Of a DNA stretch of 59,199 nucleotides, positions 1-8,680 are shown piece after piece (positions within the stretch are counted from its first letter, which is position 1; every line of letters starts with the position of its first letter). The position numbers were made by a program, and so were the translations under genes. Under the pieces are notes generated by a model that was given only the letters and a program-made list of their open reading frames with translations, was not told where the DNA came from and did no database searches. Source of the DNA: Saccharopolyspora sp. NFXS83 (lineage in GTDB: Bacteria; Actinomycetota; Actinomycetes; Mycobacteriales; Pseudonocardiaceae); NCBI RefSeq assembly GCF_026241095.1, contig NZ_JAPFGB010000038.1, forward strand, positions 1-59,199, given 5' to 3'.

Positions 1-46
1 GGGAAAAAGATCCCGCAGCGAGGAAGCCGCTGAGGTTCCGCTACCC
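1..46 (+). repeat. Partial copy of a dispersed fold-back repeat at the window edge
   Basis: The first 42 bases match, at about 38 of 42 positions, the reverse complement of 14840-14881. The shared core is GGGAAAAAGATCCCGCAGCG followed by CGCTGAGGTTCCGCT. Related arms occur at 38862-38903 and 39087-39130. The element is cut by the window edge, so its full extent is unknown. No gene is seen from here to the end of the csp gene at 182. Confidence 0.7.
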
Positions 47-181
47 GACCACCAAAGCAACACGAGCCGTGGAAGCACTCAGTAAAAAAGACCTTCCACC
101 GCACCACAGCAACCACACGCCCAAACCGGGGAAGGCCCTAAAACCCCCACCTCACGCCAGGCGACACCCCGTCGCCCCCGA

Positions 182-583
182 TCAAGCCCCCGGATCAAGC
201 TCGCGAGCAACCGCGCGAACCACTTCGCCGATGCGCTTGGAGACCTTGCGGTCGGGGTACTTCCCGTGGCGCAGATCGGGCAGCACCTTCAGCTCCAGCA
301 GTTTGATCATGTCGTCGACCATCCCGTGGAGTTCGTCCGCGGGGCGGCGCCGGGCCTCGACGACCGACGGTGGCGGGTCCAGCAGCTGGATCCGCAGCGC
401 CTGCGGTCCGCGGCGGCCCTGCGCCATGTCGAAGTCGACGCGTTGACCGGTCTTGAGCGATTCGACGTCGGACGGCAACGCGGAGGACCGCACGTACACG
501 TCCTCCCCACCGTCCTGGGTCACGAAGCCGAAGCCCTTGTCCGCGTCGTACCACTTGACCCTGCCGGTCGGCACTGTCCTCAC
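182..583 (-). CDS. Cold-shock-domain protein with C-terminal extension (CspB-like)
   Basis: The 133-aa product starts [20 protein letters not shown], the classic cold-shock OB fold with RNP-1 (KGFGFV), followed by an RNP-2-like VYVRSSAL. Such proteins bind single-stranded RNA or DNA and act as RNA chaperones. A roughly 65-residue helical tail ([20 protein letters not shown]) follows the CSD, giving the length of the extended actinobacterial CspB type (Rv0871-like) rather than the usual 67 aa. I chose the GTG at 583 because AGGGAA lies just upstream. The longer ORF to 670 adds only low-complexity Arg/Ala residues. The gene is monocistronic, with yccF and moaA further along the window on the other strand as in mycobacteria. 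Confidence 0.88.
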   Translation of the reverse strand: MRTVPTGRVKWYDADKGFGFVTQDGGEDVYVRSSALPSDVESLKTGQRVDFDMAQGRRGPQALRIQLLDPPPSVVEARRRPADELHGMVDDMIKLLELKVLPDLRHGKYPDRKVSKRIGEVVRAVARELDPGA

Positions 584-963
584 CGTTCCCTGTCGATGCC
601 CTGCCCGCGCGCTCCGCCTCGGAGCCCGAAGCGGGCGAGCCGGAAGCGAGCGGGTCCCTCTGGTCGTCATCGTGCGTCGTGCGGAGGCCGCGATCCGGCC
701 CTAGCACAACAAAAACGCCCCGGAACACCACACTGCCAAGCGTTCCCAGGACGCGTCAGCTTAAGGGTACCCGCCCGGAACAAGACATCACCGCCCCTTT
801 CGCCCAGCGCCGCCCGCCCACCGGCCCGCAGCGCCGTGCGCAGGCATTTCGTCGGAGCTCCTGCGCTGCGGCGGTCGAGCACCACCCGGTCGGCCGCGTC
901 CGCGGGCGAGGTTCCGCCCACACCCGGTCCGAGCGGGTGCCCGCAGCGCTTACGCTGATCGGC
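584..963. other. Intergenic region between divergent genes
   Basis: This 380-bp space separates the csp gene (minus) from the small membrane protein gene (plus) and must hold both promoters. The open frames across it are Arg/Pro/Ala-rich shadows. I see no tRNA, riboswitch or clear promoter consensus. Confidence 0.5.
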
Positions 964-1170
964 ATGAGCGCCGCGCCGTCCCGATCGTTCGTGCTGCCGC
1001 TCGCGGTGGGCCTGTTCGCCGCGGGCGTGCTCGCGGTGGTCGTGGTGTTCGGGCTCTACGCGACGGGCATCGCGGACCTGCCGCTGTGGTTGAACCTGGC
1101 GACGCTGCTGGCCCCGCTCGGGTTGATCGTCGGCGTCGTGGGGGCCGTGGCCCGCACCCGCGGCCGCTGA
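964..1170 (+). CDS. Small two-helix membrane protein, unknown function
   Basis: The 68-aa product has two hydrophobic segments (about residues 7-32 and 39-62) separated by a short loop and ending in a basic ARTRGR tail. Nothing else is recognisable. Its TGA stop directly abuts the stop of the convergent HAD gene (TGATCA at 1168-1173), so the two genes are packed tail to tail with no terminator between them. The gene call rests on the membrane pattern and codon bias of this frame, and the function is unknown. Confidence 0.6.
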   Translation: MSAAPSRSFVLPLAVGLFAAGVLAVVVVFGLYATGIADLPLWLNLATLLAPLGLIVGVVGAVARTRGR

Positions 1171-1782
1171 TCAGCCGGCGCGCGCGGCGAGCCAGGCCGG
1201 GAACTCGGTGAGGTCGGCGAACACCACGTCGGCGCCCGCTTCGACGAGCTCGTCGGCCCGGTAGGGACCGGTCGCGACGCCCACCGCCACGGCACCGGCG
1301 GTCTTCGCGCCGACGATGTCGCCGAGGTGGTCGCCGACGTAGATCGCGGCGCCTTCGTCGATCAGCACGTCGCCCTTGGCGGCGGCGAACACGTCGCCCG
1401 CGAGCCGGTCCACCTGCCAGTCGAGGGCTTTCAGGTGCAGTTCCGCGTTGCGCTCGAACTTCCCGGTGACGACGAGCGCGCGACCGCCGTGGGCGCGCAC
1501 CGCCGCCAGCGCTTCGTCCGCGCCGGGCATCGGCCGGGTCACCGGGATGACGACGTCCGGGTACAGCTCCCGGAACCGGGTCACGAGGCGGTGCACCAGC
1601 GGTTCGTCGAAACCGTAGGTGCGCAGCACGTCGGGCAGCGGCGGGCCGAGGTTGGCGGCGAAGTGCTCGCCGTCGACCGGCACCCCGAACTCGTCGCGCA
1701 GCCGATCGAATACGGCGATCATGCCTGGCCGGGGGTCGATGAGGGTCAGGTCGAGGTCGAATCCGACGGTCGCAGGAGTCAC
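1171..1782 (-). CDS. HAD-superfamily hydrolase (phosphoglycolate-phosphatase-like)
   Basis: The 203-aa protein opens with motif I FDLDLTL, with nucleophile D9 and acid/base D11. A helical cap follows, then motif II VVTGK, and motif IV YVGDHLGDIVGAKTAG, which supplies the Mg2+ ligands. This is a subfamily I HAD phosphatase. The substrate is not readable from sequence; phosphoglycolate or a nucleotide monophosphate are typical for this subfamily. The GTG start at 1782 lacks a strong ribosome site. It faces the divergent R2lox gene across about 115 bp. Confidence 0.85.
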   Translation of the reverse strand: MTPATVGFDLDLTLIDPRPGMIAVFDRLRDEFGVPVDGEHFAANLGPPLPDVLRTYGFDEPLVHRLVTRFRELYPDVVIPVTRPMPGADEALAAVRAHGGRALVVTGKFERNAELHLKALDWQVDRLAGDVFAAAKGDVLIDEGAAIYVGDHLGDIVGAKTAGAVAVGVATGPYRADELVEAGADVVFADLTEFPAWLAARAG

Positions 1783-1898
1783 TGGTGCAGGCTAACGGGG
1801 GAATGCGGGAGCCCGTCCGCCCTTGACGCGGAACTCTGTGGTACCGAAAATCGCTGTGTAACTTGACTCACACATCTCGGGCGAGCTGGAGCAGGCCA

Positions 1899-2861
1899 AT
1901 GACGACCACCACGCACAGCAGCAAGCACCGCGACGACTTCCACTCCCTGCGCCCCGGCGGCCTCAACTGGGACTCCCTGCCGCTGCGGCTGTTCACCAAG
2001 GGCAACGCCAAGTTCTGGAACCCCGCCGACCTCGACTTCACGCAGGACGCGAAGGACATGGCGGGGCTCACCTTCGACGAACGGCGCAGCGTCGCCGGGC
2101 TCTGCGCCGAGTTCATCGCCGGAGAGGAAGCGGTCACCCAGGACCTGCGCCCGTTCCTGTCCGCGATGGCCGCCGAAGGCCGGTTCGGCGACGAGATGTA
2201 CCTGACCCAGTTCATGTACGAGGAGGCCAAGCACACCCAGGCCTTCCGGCTGTGGATGGACGCGGTCGGCCTGCACGAGAACCTCAACGAATACGTCGAC
2301 GACAACCCCGGATACCGCACGATCTTCTACGACGTGCTGCCGACCGTGCTGCACGCGCTGGACACCGATCCGGGTCCGCGCAACCAGATCCGGGCGTCGG
2401 TGACCTACAACCACGTCGTCGAGGGTTCGCTGGCGCTGACCGGGTACTTCGCGTGGAACAAGATCTGCCGCGGCCGGGGCCTGTTCCCCGGCATGCAGAA
2501 GCTCATCGGGCGCATCGGCGACGACGAGCGCAGGCACATGGCGTGGGGCACGTTCACCTGCCGGCGCCACGTGGCCGCGGACGAGAAGAACTGGGACCAC
2601 GTCGACGAGATGATGCAGGAGCTGCTGCCGCACGCGATGGAGCTCATCCAGTGGGTCCCCGCGGACGCGCCCGAGGTGCGGCCGTTCGAGCTCAACACCG
2701 ACGAGCTGCTCACCTACGCCACGGACCGCGCGAGCCGCCGCCTCGGCGCGATCTCCTCGGCGCGCGGCACTCCCCTGGCCCAGATCGACGTGGACGCCTC
2801 CCCGGAGCGGTTGGAGGACCAGTTCGGCGCCGAAGACGAAGCGGAACTCGCCAAGGCCTGA
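1899..2861 (+). CDS. R2-like ligand-binding oxidase (R2lox)
   Basis: The 320-aa ferritin-like four-helix protein resembles the ribonucleotide reductase beta subunit but matches the R2lox subgroup (M. tuberculosis Rv0233, 314 aa). With a constant offset of 8 residues from the Mtb numbering, every metal ligand is present: E76, E109, H112, E175, E210 and H213. The two residues that form the Tyr-Val ether crosslink, V79 and Y170, are also there. R2lox assembles a Mn/Fe site and oxidises a bound long-chain fatty-acid ligand; its physiological substrate is unknown. I chose the ATG at 1899 (GGAG about 10 nt upstream) over the frame opening at 1863. No RNR alpha subunit is nearby, which also argues against nucleotide reduction. 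A GC-rich hairpin follows the stop. Confidence 0.93.
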   Translation: MTTTTHSSKHRDDFHSLRPGGLNWDSLPLRLFTKGNAKFWNPADLDFTQDAKDMAGLTFDERRSVAGLCAEFIAGEEAVTQDLRPFLSAMAAEGRFGDEMYLTQFMYEEAKHTQAFRLWMDAVGLHENLNEYVDDNPGYRTIFYDVLPTVLHALDTDPGPRNQIRASVTYNHVVEGSLALTGYFAWNKICRGRGLFPGMQKLIGRIGDDERRHMAWGTFTCRRHVAADEKNWDHVDEMMQELLPHAMELIQWVPADAPEVRPFELNTDELLTYATDRASRRLGAISSARGTPLAQIDVDASPERLEDQFGAEDEAELAKA

Positions 2862-2887
2862 CCGCACCCACCACCCGGATGCACCGC

Positions 2888-2926
2888 TCGGGGCCCCGCA
2901 ATCTCGCGAGAGATCGCGGGGCCCGA
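2888..2926 (+). terminator. Hairpin downstream of R2lox, probable terminator
   Basis: An 11-bp GC arm (TCGGGGCCCCGC with one bulge, pairing with GCGGGGCCCGA) is extended inward by ATCTC/GAGAT around a GCGA loop. There is no T-tract, as is usual in high-GC actinomycetes. Confidence 0.6.
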
Positions 2927-2987
2927 AGCTGTCCACGCCCCTGAAACCCTTGTTGCGCACCGACGACGCCGATGCGGCGGCGAGGCG

Positions 2988-3017
2988 CCCGTTCACCTTC
3001 TCGCGAAGGTGAACGGG
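2988..3017. terminator. Perfect 13-bp hairpin with GTGAACGG-type arms, bidirectional terminator
   Basis: The arms CCCGTTCACCTTC and GAAGGTGAACGGG flank a TCGC tetraloop. A second hairpin (TCCACACC/GGTGTGGA, 3021-3043) follows at once. Both lie between the convergent R2lox and acyl-CoA synthetase genes. The arm sequence belongs to a family seen again at 7844-7877 and in the array at 45521-45840. Confidence 0.65.
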
Positions 3018-3063
3018 TTCTCCACACCGGAACGAGGTGTGGACAGGTCAGCCGGTGCCCAGG

Positions 3064-4704
3064 TCAGTCGTCCAGGCCGAGGAGGGTCTTCGCCTGCTGG
3101 CGCATCTCGACCTTGCGGATCTTGCCGGTGACGGTCATCGGGAAGTCGTCGACCACGTGGACGTAGCGGGGGATCTTGTAGTGCGCGAGCTTGCCGGTGC
3201 AGAACTCGCGCAGCGCTTCGGCGGTGAGCTCCGGCGCCCCGGCGCGCAGCCGCGCCCACACCATCAGCTCCTCGCCGTAGCGCGCGTCGGGAACCCCGAT
3301 GACCTGCGCGTCCACGATGTCCGGGTGGGTGTAGAGGAACTCCTCGATCTCCCGCGGGTACACGTTCTCGCCGCCGCGGATCACCATGTCCTTGATCCGC
3401 CCGGTGATGCTGACGTACCCGGCGGAGTCCATCACCGCGAGGTCGCCGGTGTGCATCCAGCGGGCGCTGTCGATCACTTCGGCGGTCTTGTCGGGCTGTT
3501 CCCAGTAGCCCAGCATCACCGAGTAACCGCGGGTGCACAGCTCCCCCGATTCACCGCGCGGCACGGTGAGCCCGGTGACGGGGTCGACGACCTTGACCTC
3601 CAGGTGCGGCCCGACCCGGCCGACGGTGGACACGCGGCGGTCCAGCGAGTCGTCGGCGCGGGTCTGCGTGGACACCGGCGAGGTCTCGGTCATGCCGTAG
3701 CAGATGGACACCTCGGTCATGCCCATCCGGTCGATGACCTGCTTCATCACTTCCGCCGGGCACGGCGAGCCGGCCATGATGCCGGTGCGCAGCGAACTCA
3801 GGTCGAAGGTGTCGAAGTCCGGGTGGTCGAGCTCGGCGATGAACATCGTGGGCACCCCGTACAGCGAGGTGCAGCGCTCGGCGGAGACCGCCTCCAGCGC
3901 CGTGCGAGCGTCGAACCCCTCGGACGGGATGATCATCGCCGCGCCGTGGCTGGTGCAGGCGAGGTTGCCCATAACCATGCCGAAGCAGTGGTAGAAGGGC
4001 GGCACGATGGCGACCCGGTCCACTTCGGAGTAGCCGCAGAGCTCCCCGACGAAGAAGCCGTTGTTGAGGATGTTGTGGTGCGACAGCGTCGCGCCCTTCG
4101 GGAACCCGGTGGTGCCCGAGGTGTACTGGATGTTGATCGGATCGTCGGCGCCGAGCTCGGCCTGCGCCGCCGCCAGCCGCTCCGGATCCCCCGCCCGGCC
4201 GCGCTCGAACAGCGCGTCCCAGGTGGCGTCGTCGAACAGCACGACCTGCTCCAGGCCGGGGCAGTTCGGGCGCACCTGCTCGATCATCTCGGTGTACTCG
4301 GAGGTCTTGAACCGCTGCGCCGACACCAGCATCCGCACCCCGGCCTGGTTGAGCACGAACTCCAGCTCGTGCAGCCGGTACGACGGGTTGATGTTGACCA
4401 GGACCGCGCCGATCTTCGCCGTCGCGTACTGGGTGAGCGTCCACTCCGCCCGGTTCGGCGCCCACACCCCGACCCGGTCGCCCTTGCCGATGCCCGCCTC
4501 CAGCAGGCCGACGGCGAGCGCGTCCACGTCCGCGACGAACTCGCGGTAGGTCCAGCGGCGTCCTCGGGCGTGCTCCACCAGCGCGTCGGAATCCGGGACG
4601 CGGGCGGCGACGCGGTCCAGGTTGGCGCCGATGGTGTCGCCGAGCAGCGGCACCTCCGAGATTCCGGAGTCGTAACTGGATTCTGCTGGTCGAACGGTGT
4701 CCAC
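3064..4704 (-). CDS. AMP-forming acyl-CoA synthetase (FadD-like)
   Basis: The 546-aa enzyme belongs to the ANL superfamily and activates a carboxylic acid to its acyl-CoA through an acyl-adenylate. It has the P-loop [10 protein letters not shown], the A5 motif YGMTETSP, the hinge region [13 protein letters not shown] followed by [16 protein letters not shown], and the C-terminal catalytic lysine in TVTGKIRK. A medium- or long-chain fatty acid is likely, but chain length cannot be read from sequence. I chose the GTG at 4704 because GGGGAGGG sits 5-6 nt upstream; the longer frame to 4764 has no such site. The gene is monocistronic and convergent to R2lox, itself a fatty-acid-binding oxidase, though co-regulation is not shown. 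Confidence 0.9.
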   Translation of the reverse strand: MDTVRPAESSYDSGISEVPLLGDTIGANLDRVAARVPDSDALVEHARGRRWTYREFVADVDALAVGLLEAGIGKGDRVGVWAPNRAEWTLTQYATAKIGAVLVNINPSYRLHELEFVLNQAGVRMLVSAQRFKTSEYTEMIEQVRPNCPGLEQVVLFDDATWDALFERGRAGDPERLAAAQAELGADDPINIQYTSGTTGFPKGATLSHHNILNNGFFVGELCGYSEVDRVAIVPPFYHCFGMVMGNLACTSHGAAMIIPSEGFDARTALEAVSAERCTSLYGVPTMFIAELDHPDFDTFDLSSLRTGIMAGSPCPAEVMKQVIDRMGMTEVSICYGMTETSPVSTQTRADDSLDRRVSTVGRVGPHLEVKVVDPVTGLTVPRGESGELCTRGYSVMLGYWEQPDKTAEVIDSARWMHTGDLAVMDSAGYVSITGRIKDMVIRGGENVYPREIEEFLYTHPDIVDAQVIGVPDARYGEELMVWARLRAGAPELTAEALREFCTGKLAHYKIPRYVHVVDDFPMTVTGKIRKVEMRQQAKTLLGLDD

Positions 4705-4821
4705 AAGTGCCCTCCCCGACGCTGGGTATGACGCAAGGCACTCATGATTGCGCCCGAGCCGCAAAAAATCGAGGGGTCCCGGAGCCTCCGCTTCCGCCCG
4801 CCGGGTACGGCGTCGTCCGGC

Positions 4822-5037
4822 CTACTCGCCGCGGTGCTTGCGGCTGATCGGCCGGAAGGCGAGGAAGTACGCCAGCACCCCCACCGGCGGCGCGAGCCAC
4901 AGGTTGCCGAGCCCGAACCGGAGTCCGTCCGGGTGCAGCAGCACCGACACGGCCAGGTTCAGCGCCGCGACCGCCACCGCGACGGACACCGCGGCGACCA
5001 TCGGGTGGTCCACGATCCACCGGTCGATCTTGCGCAT
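4822..5037 (-). CDS. Small two-helix membrane protein, unknown
   Basis: The 71-aa product has two hydrophobic helices (about residues 12-33 and 45-62) and a charged, probably cytoplasmic, RPISRKHRGE tail. It starts 22 nt after the XRE-cupin regulator stops, on the same strand and behind an AGGAAGG site, so it is probably co-transcribed with that gene. No family is recognised. Confidence 0.7.
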   Translation of the reverse strand: MRKIDRWIVDHPMVAAVSVAVAVAALNLAVSVLLHPDGLRFGLGNLWLAPPVGVLAYFLAFRPISRKHRGE

Positions 5038-5059
5038 GTCCCCACCTTCCTCGATCGTG

Positions 5060-5638
5060 TCAGGCCGCGGGGCCCGGCGGCAGCTGCACGGTCATGATCA
5101 GCTCGCAGGTCCGCTCGCCCGCGCCCCGGTAGGCGTGCGGGACGTCGCCGTCGAAGGTCGCGGTCCGCCCGGCCTCGACGACGTGCTCGGTGCCGTCGAT
5201 GACCAGGACCAGCCGGCCCGAGGTGACGCTGAGCGTCTCCACCACCCCGGCCTGGTGCGGGTGGCTCGGGTACTCCTCGTCGGGCTCCAGCCGCCAGCGC
5301 CAGATCTCGACCGGCGTCGGAGCCGAGGTCGTCAGCACCAGCCGGGCCTCGCCGCCGCCGTCGCCCGTCCACAGCGGGGCGACCTCGTCGGCGTCCACGA
5401 CCCGCACGCGCGCTTCGGGTGCGCCCTGCATCAGCGCGGACACCGAGATGCCGAGGGCGTCGGCCAACCGGACCAGCGTGGCCAGGTTCGGGTTTCCCTG
5501 GGCCTTCTCCAGCGCGACCAGAGCGCCCTTGCTGACCTGGGCGCGACGGCCGAGCTCGTCGAGGGACAGGCCTGCGCGGAGCCGGGCGGCCCGGACGTTC
5601 TGCGCGACCGCCTTCAAGGCCACGGCCGGGTCGGACAT
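5060..5638 (-). CDS. XRE-family regulator with C-terminal cupin domain
   Basis: The 192-aa protein has an N-terminal helix-turn-helix (residues 10-65, LSLDELGRRAQVSKGALVAL) and a C-terminal cupin barrel (about 100-185, with PSHPHQAGVVETLSV and the second motif FDGDVPHAYR). In this architecture the cupin usually senses a small ligand. It is divergent from the EamA exporter/PhzF-like operon across 116 bp, and HTH-cupin regulators commonly control an adjacent exporter, so these genes are its likely targets. The ATG at 5638 has a strong GAGGAGGG ribosome site. Confidence 0.88.
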   Translation of the reverse strand: MSDPAVALKAVAQNVRAARLRAGLSLDELGRRAQVSKGALVALEKAQGNPNLATLVRLADALGISVSALMQGAPEARVRVVDADEVAPLWTGDGGGEARLVLTTSAPTPVEIWRWRLEPDEEYPSHPHQAGVVETLSVTSGRLVLVIDGTEHVVEAGRTATFDGDVPHAYRGAGERTCELIMTVQLPPGPAA

Positions 5639-5675
5639 CTGCTCACCCTCCTCACCGCCGGACCACTCGACTGCG

Positions 5676-5728
5676 CCGTGCGGTCGGTCGGTTGAACCAT
5701 TCGGTCATTAAGATGTACCGTGCGGTCG
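5676..5728. promoter_or_regulatory. Direct repeats in the regulator/exporter intergenic region
   Basis: CCGTGCGGTCG occurs at 5676-5686 and again at 5718-5728, 42 bp apart (about four helical turns), with extra GGTCGGT and CGGTCAT half-sites between. The repeats lie between the divergent XRE-cupin and EamA genes and are the best candidates for the regulator's operators. No biochemical support is visible. Confidence 0.4.
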
Positions 5729-5754
5729 TTCTGCTGAAGGATAGGAGAAGGACC

Positions 5755-6591
5755 GTGCTCGCTCTGCTGCTGGCCCTGGGCAGCTCCCTCGCCTACGGGT
5801 GCGCCGACTTCTTCGGCGGGCTCGGCGCGCGCAAGGCCCACGTGCTGCGCACCGTGATCATCGCGGCCCCGGCCAGCCTCGTCGTCGAACTGCTGCTGTG
5901 GCCGCTGCTCGGCGCCTCGTTCAGCACCACCGCCCTCACCTGGGGAGCCGCCTCCGGCATCGCCTCGGCCGCCGCGTTCGTGCTGCTCTACCGCACCCTC
6001 GCCATCGGGCCGATGAACGTGCTCTCACCGGTGACCGCGCTGGTGTCCGCCGCCTTGCCGGTGGCGGCGGGACTGCTGCTGCAAGGCGAGCACCTGTCCA
6101 CCGCCGGGCTCATCGGCCTGCCGCTGGCGCTGGTGGCGGTCGTGCTCGTCAGCGCCGGTCAGCGCGGCGGGACGCGGCCGTCGCGGACCGCGCTGCTGCT
6201 CGCGTGCGGAGCCGGGGCCGCCATCGCCCTGCAATTGATCTTCCTGCACCAGACGCCCGCCGACAGCGGGGTGGCGCCGCTGATCGTGGGCCGCGCCGTC
6301 TCCTCGGCGATCACCCTGACCGCGGCGGCGGTGCTGCACCGGGGCCTCGGCCCCGAACGGCCCGCGCACGCGATGTCGGCGGCGGCCGGAGCGCTGGACT
6401 CGGCGGCGAACCTGCTGTTCCTGCTCGCCGCGCGCAGCGGGGACCTCGCCGTCGTCGCCGTGATCGTCGCGCTCTACCCCGTCAGCACCGTGCTGCTCGC
6501 CCGCGGCGTGCTGGCCGAGCGGATCCACCGCGGCAGGCTCCTCGGCCTGGGCGTCGCCGCCGTCGCCGTGAGCCTGCTCGCCCTGCCCTGA
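5755..6591 (+). CDS. EamA/DMT-family transporter
   Basis: The 278-aa, very hydrophobic protein has about ten membrane segments arranged as two EamA repeats, typical of the drug/metabolite transporter superfamily. Members export amino acids, nucleosides or drugs; the substrate here is unknown. I chose the GTG at 5755 because AGGAGAAGG is placed correctly in front; the ORF can be read open from 5692, but that part overlaps the putative operator region. The next gene starts 16 nt downstream. Confidence 0.85.
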   Translation: MLALLLALGSSLAYGCADFFGGLGARKAHVLRTVIIAAPASLVVELLLWPLLGASFSTTALTWGAASGIASAAAFVLLYRTLAIGPMNVLSPVTALVSAALPVAAGLLLQGEHLSTAGLIGLPLALVAVVLVSAGQRGGTRPSRTALLLACGAGAAIALQLIFLHQTPADSGVAPLIVGRAVSSAITLTAAAVLHRGLGPERPAHAMSAAAGALDSAANLLFLLAARSGDLAVVAVIVALYPVSTVLLARGVLAERIHRGRLLGLGVAAVAVSLLALP

Positions 6592-6607
6592 GCCGTAGGC
6601 TGCCGGA

Positions 6608-7384
6608 GTGCGCATCTACGTCGTGGACTCCTTCACCGAAACCCCGTTCAGCGGCAACCCGGCCGGAGTGGTGCTGCTCGACGCGCCCGCCTCCGAAACG
6701 TGGATGCGGTCCGTGGCGGCCGAGATGAAGCACGCCGAGACGGCGTTCGTGGTGCTCGACGGCACCGAGCCGAAACCGCTGCGCTGGTTCACCCCCACCA
6801 CCGAAGTCGACCTGTGCGGGCACGCCACGCTCGCGACCGCGCACGTGCTCGGCGGTGACCAGCGGTTCAGCACCCGCAGCGGCGAGCTGATCTGCACCGA
6901 CGCCGGTGACGGCTGGATCGGGCTGGACTTCCCGGCGAGCGCGCCGACCCCGGCGGACGGTCCCGCCGACCTGGCGGCGGCGTTGCCCGGCACGACCGTG
7001 CGGGCGGTGCTGTCGACCTCCGACGACCTGCTCGTGCGGGTCGGCTCGGCAGCCGAAGTGCGCGCGCTGGAACCGGACCTGGAGCGCATCGGCGCCTGGG
7101 CGCGCCGGGGCGTGATCGTCACCGCCGAAGGCGACCGGGACGGGGTCGACTTCGTCAGCCGGTTCTTCGCCCCCGCCTCCGGCATCCCGGAGGACCCGGT
7201 CACCGGCTCCGCGCACTGCAAGCTGGCCCCGTACTGGGCGGCCGAGCTGGGGCGGGCGGGCGCGGAACTCGTCGGCGAGCAGGCCTCGGCGCGCGGCGGC
7301 TTCGTCCGCGCCACCCCGAACGGCGACCGCGTCGGCCTGCGCGGCAGGGCCGTCACCGTCCTCGAAGGCGACCTCAGGGTCTGA
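6608..7384 (+). CDS. PhzF-family isomerase-like protein
   Basis: The 258-aa protein has the PhzF/diaminopimelate-epimerase fold signatures: FTETPFSGNPAGV at the N terminus, the acidic residue E44 in KHAETAFV, TPTTEVDLCGHATLA, and EDPVTGSAHC in the second half. No phenazine genes are present, so this is one of the many PhzF-like isomerases with unassigned substrates. The GTG start lies 16 nt after the EamA gene, so the two are probably an operon controlled by the XRE-cupin regulator. Confidence 0.87.
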   Translation: MRIYVVDSFTETPFSGNPAGVVLLDAPASETWMRSVAAEMKHAETAFVVLDGTEPKPLRWFTPTTEVDLCGHATLATAHVLGGDQRFSTRSGELICTDAGDGWIGLDFPASAPTPADGPADLAAALPGTTVRAVLSTSDDLLVRVGSAAEVRALEPDLERIGAWARRGVIVTAEGDRDGVDFVSRFFAPASGIPEDPVTGSAHCKLAPYWAAELGRAGAELVGEQASARGGFVRATPNGDRVGLRGRAVTVLEGDLRV

Positions 7385-7443
7385 GGGAAAGCCCAGGGGA
7401 GCACCTGAGCCGCCAGCCGGATGATCATGGCAAGCTCGGGGGC

Positions 7444-7839
7444 ATGCAATTGCTGCTGAACGTGATCTGGTTGATCTTCGGCGGGCTGTGGCTGGCCCTG
7501 GGCTACGCCGTGGCGGGCGTCGTGCTGGGCATCACGATCATCGGGATCCCGTTCGCCATCGCCTCGTTCCGGATGGCGAACTTCGCGCTGTGGCCGTTCG
7601 GGCGCCGACTCGTCGACGAGCCCGACGCGGGCGCGTTCTCCTCGATCGGGAACGTGCTGTGGCTGCTGCTGGCCGGCTGGTGGCTCGCGCTCGGGCACAT
7701 CGTCACCGGCATCGCGCAGTGCGTCACGATCATCGGCATCCCGCTGGGCATCGCCAACTTCAAGCTGATCCCGGTGTCGCTGTTCCCGCTGGGCAAGCAG
7801 ATCGTCGACTCCGACGACCGCCTGCCCACCCGAGGCTGA
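7444..7839 (+). CDS. YccF-domain inner membrane protein
   Basis: The 131-aa protein carries two copies of the YccF motif: GITIIGIPFAIASFRMANFALWPFGR in the first half and VTIIGIPLGIANFKLIPVSLFPLGK in the second, each preceded by a hydrophobic helix. The function of YccF proteins is unknown. It corresponds in position and strand to mycobacterial Rv0870c, between cspB and the moa genes. It ends just before a perfect palindrome that separates it from the convergent HAD gene. Confidence 0.88.
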   Translation: MQLLLNVIWLIFGGLWLALGYAVAGVVLGITIIGIPFAIASFRMANFALWPFGRRLVDEPDAGAFSSIGNVLWLLLAGWWLALGHIVTGIAQCVTIIGIPLGIANFKLIPVSLFPLGKQIVDSDDRLPTRG

Positions 7840-7843
7840 CCAG

Positions 7844-7877
7844 GTGAACGGCCCGTCCGGCCGGACGGGCCGTTCAC
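7844..7877. terminator. 34-bp perfect palindrome, bidirectional terminator
   Basis: A 17-bp arm beginning GTGAACGGCCCGTCCGG is followed directly by its exact complement, between the convergent yccF and HAD-IIA genes. The outer GTGAACGG/CCGTTCAC ends match the hairpin at 2988-3017 and the repeats at 45.5 kb. Confidence 0.75.
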
Positions 7878-7885
7878 GTCGGGAC

Positions 7886-8680
7886 TCAGGCGCCGAAGGG
7901 GTCGGCGGTGTTGCCGACGAGGTCCCCGACCGAGTTGATCACCTTCGTGGGGCGGTACGGGAAGAGCTCCGCGGTGTTCTCGTCGGAGATCCCGGTGAGC
8001 ACCAGGATCGTCTGCAGGCCCGACTCCAGGCCGGAGCGCACGTCGGTGTCCATCCGGTCGCCGATCATCAGCGTGTTCTCCGAATGCGACCCCAGCGCCC
8101 GCAGCGCCGACCGCATCATCAGCGGGTTCGGCTTGCCCACGTAGTACGGCGCCCTGCCCGTCACCCGTTCGATCAGCGCGGCGACCGCACCGGTCGCGGG
8201 CAACGTGCCCTCCCTGCTCGGACCCTTCTCGTCCGGGTTCGTGGCGATGAACCGCGCACCGCCCTCCACGAGCCGGATCGCCTTCGTGATCGCCTCGAAG
8301 CTGTAGGTGCGGGTCTCGCCCAGGATCACGTAGTCCGGGTCGCGGTCGGTGAGCACGTAACCGATGTTGTGCAGCGCGGTCGTCAAACCGGATTCGCCGA
8401 CGACGTGCGCGCTGCCACCCGGACGCTGCTTCTCCAGGAACTGGGCCGTCGCCAGCGCGGACGTCCAGATCGCCGACTCGGGGATGTCCAGGCCGGTGCG
8501 GTGCAGGCGGGCCCGCAGATCTCGCGGGGTGAAGATCGAGTTGTTCGTGAACACCATGAACGGCCGCCCCTGCTCGCGCAGCTCGGCGAGGAACCGGTCG
8601 GCTCCCGGCACCATGTGCTCCTCGTGCACGAGCACGCCGTCCATGTCCATCAAGTACGTCCAGGGCGTTTCCTCAGTCAC
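7886..8680 (-). CDS. HAD-IIA (NagD-like) phosphatase
   Basis: The 264-aa protein has the HAD nucleophile motif LMDMDGVLV (D12, D14), the HAD-IIA motif FTNNS, the KPNPLM lysine motif and the metal-binding MIGDRMDTDV. The family dephosphorylates nucleotides or sugar phosphates. Its GTG start overlaps the modC stop (GTGA, 8677-8680), so translation is coupled to the molybdate transporter operon. The functional reason for that linkage is not evident. Confidence 0.87.
   Translation of the reverse strand: MTEETPWTYLMDMDGVLVHEEHMVPGADRFLAELREQGRPFMVFTNNSIFTPRDLRARLHRTGLDIPESAIWTSALATAQFLEKQRPGGSAHVVGESGLTTALHNIGYVLTDRDPDYVILGETRTYSFEAITKAIRLVEGGARFIATNPDEKGPSREGTLPATGAVAALIERVTGRAPYYVGKPNPLMMRSALRALGSHSENTLMIGDRMDTDVRSGLESGLQTILVLTGISDENTAELFPYRPTKVINSVGDLVGNTADPFGA

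Noticed and set aside
1899-2861. Ribonucleotide reductase beta subunit
   Set aside because: The Val/Tyr crosslink pair and ligand spacing match R2lox, and no alpha subunit is nearby.
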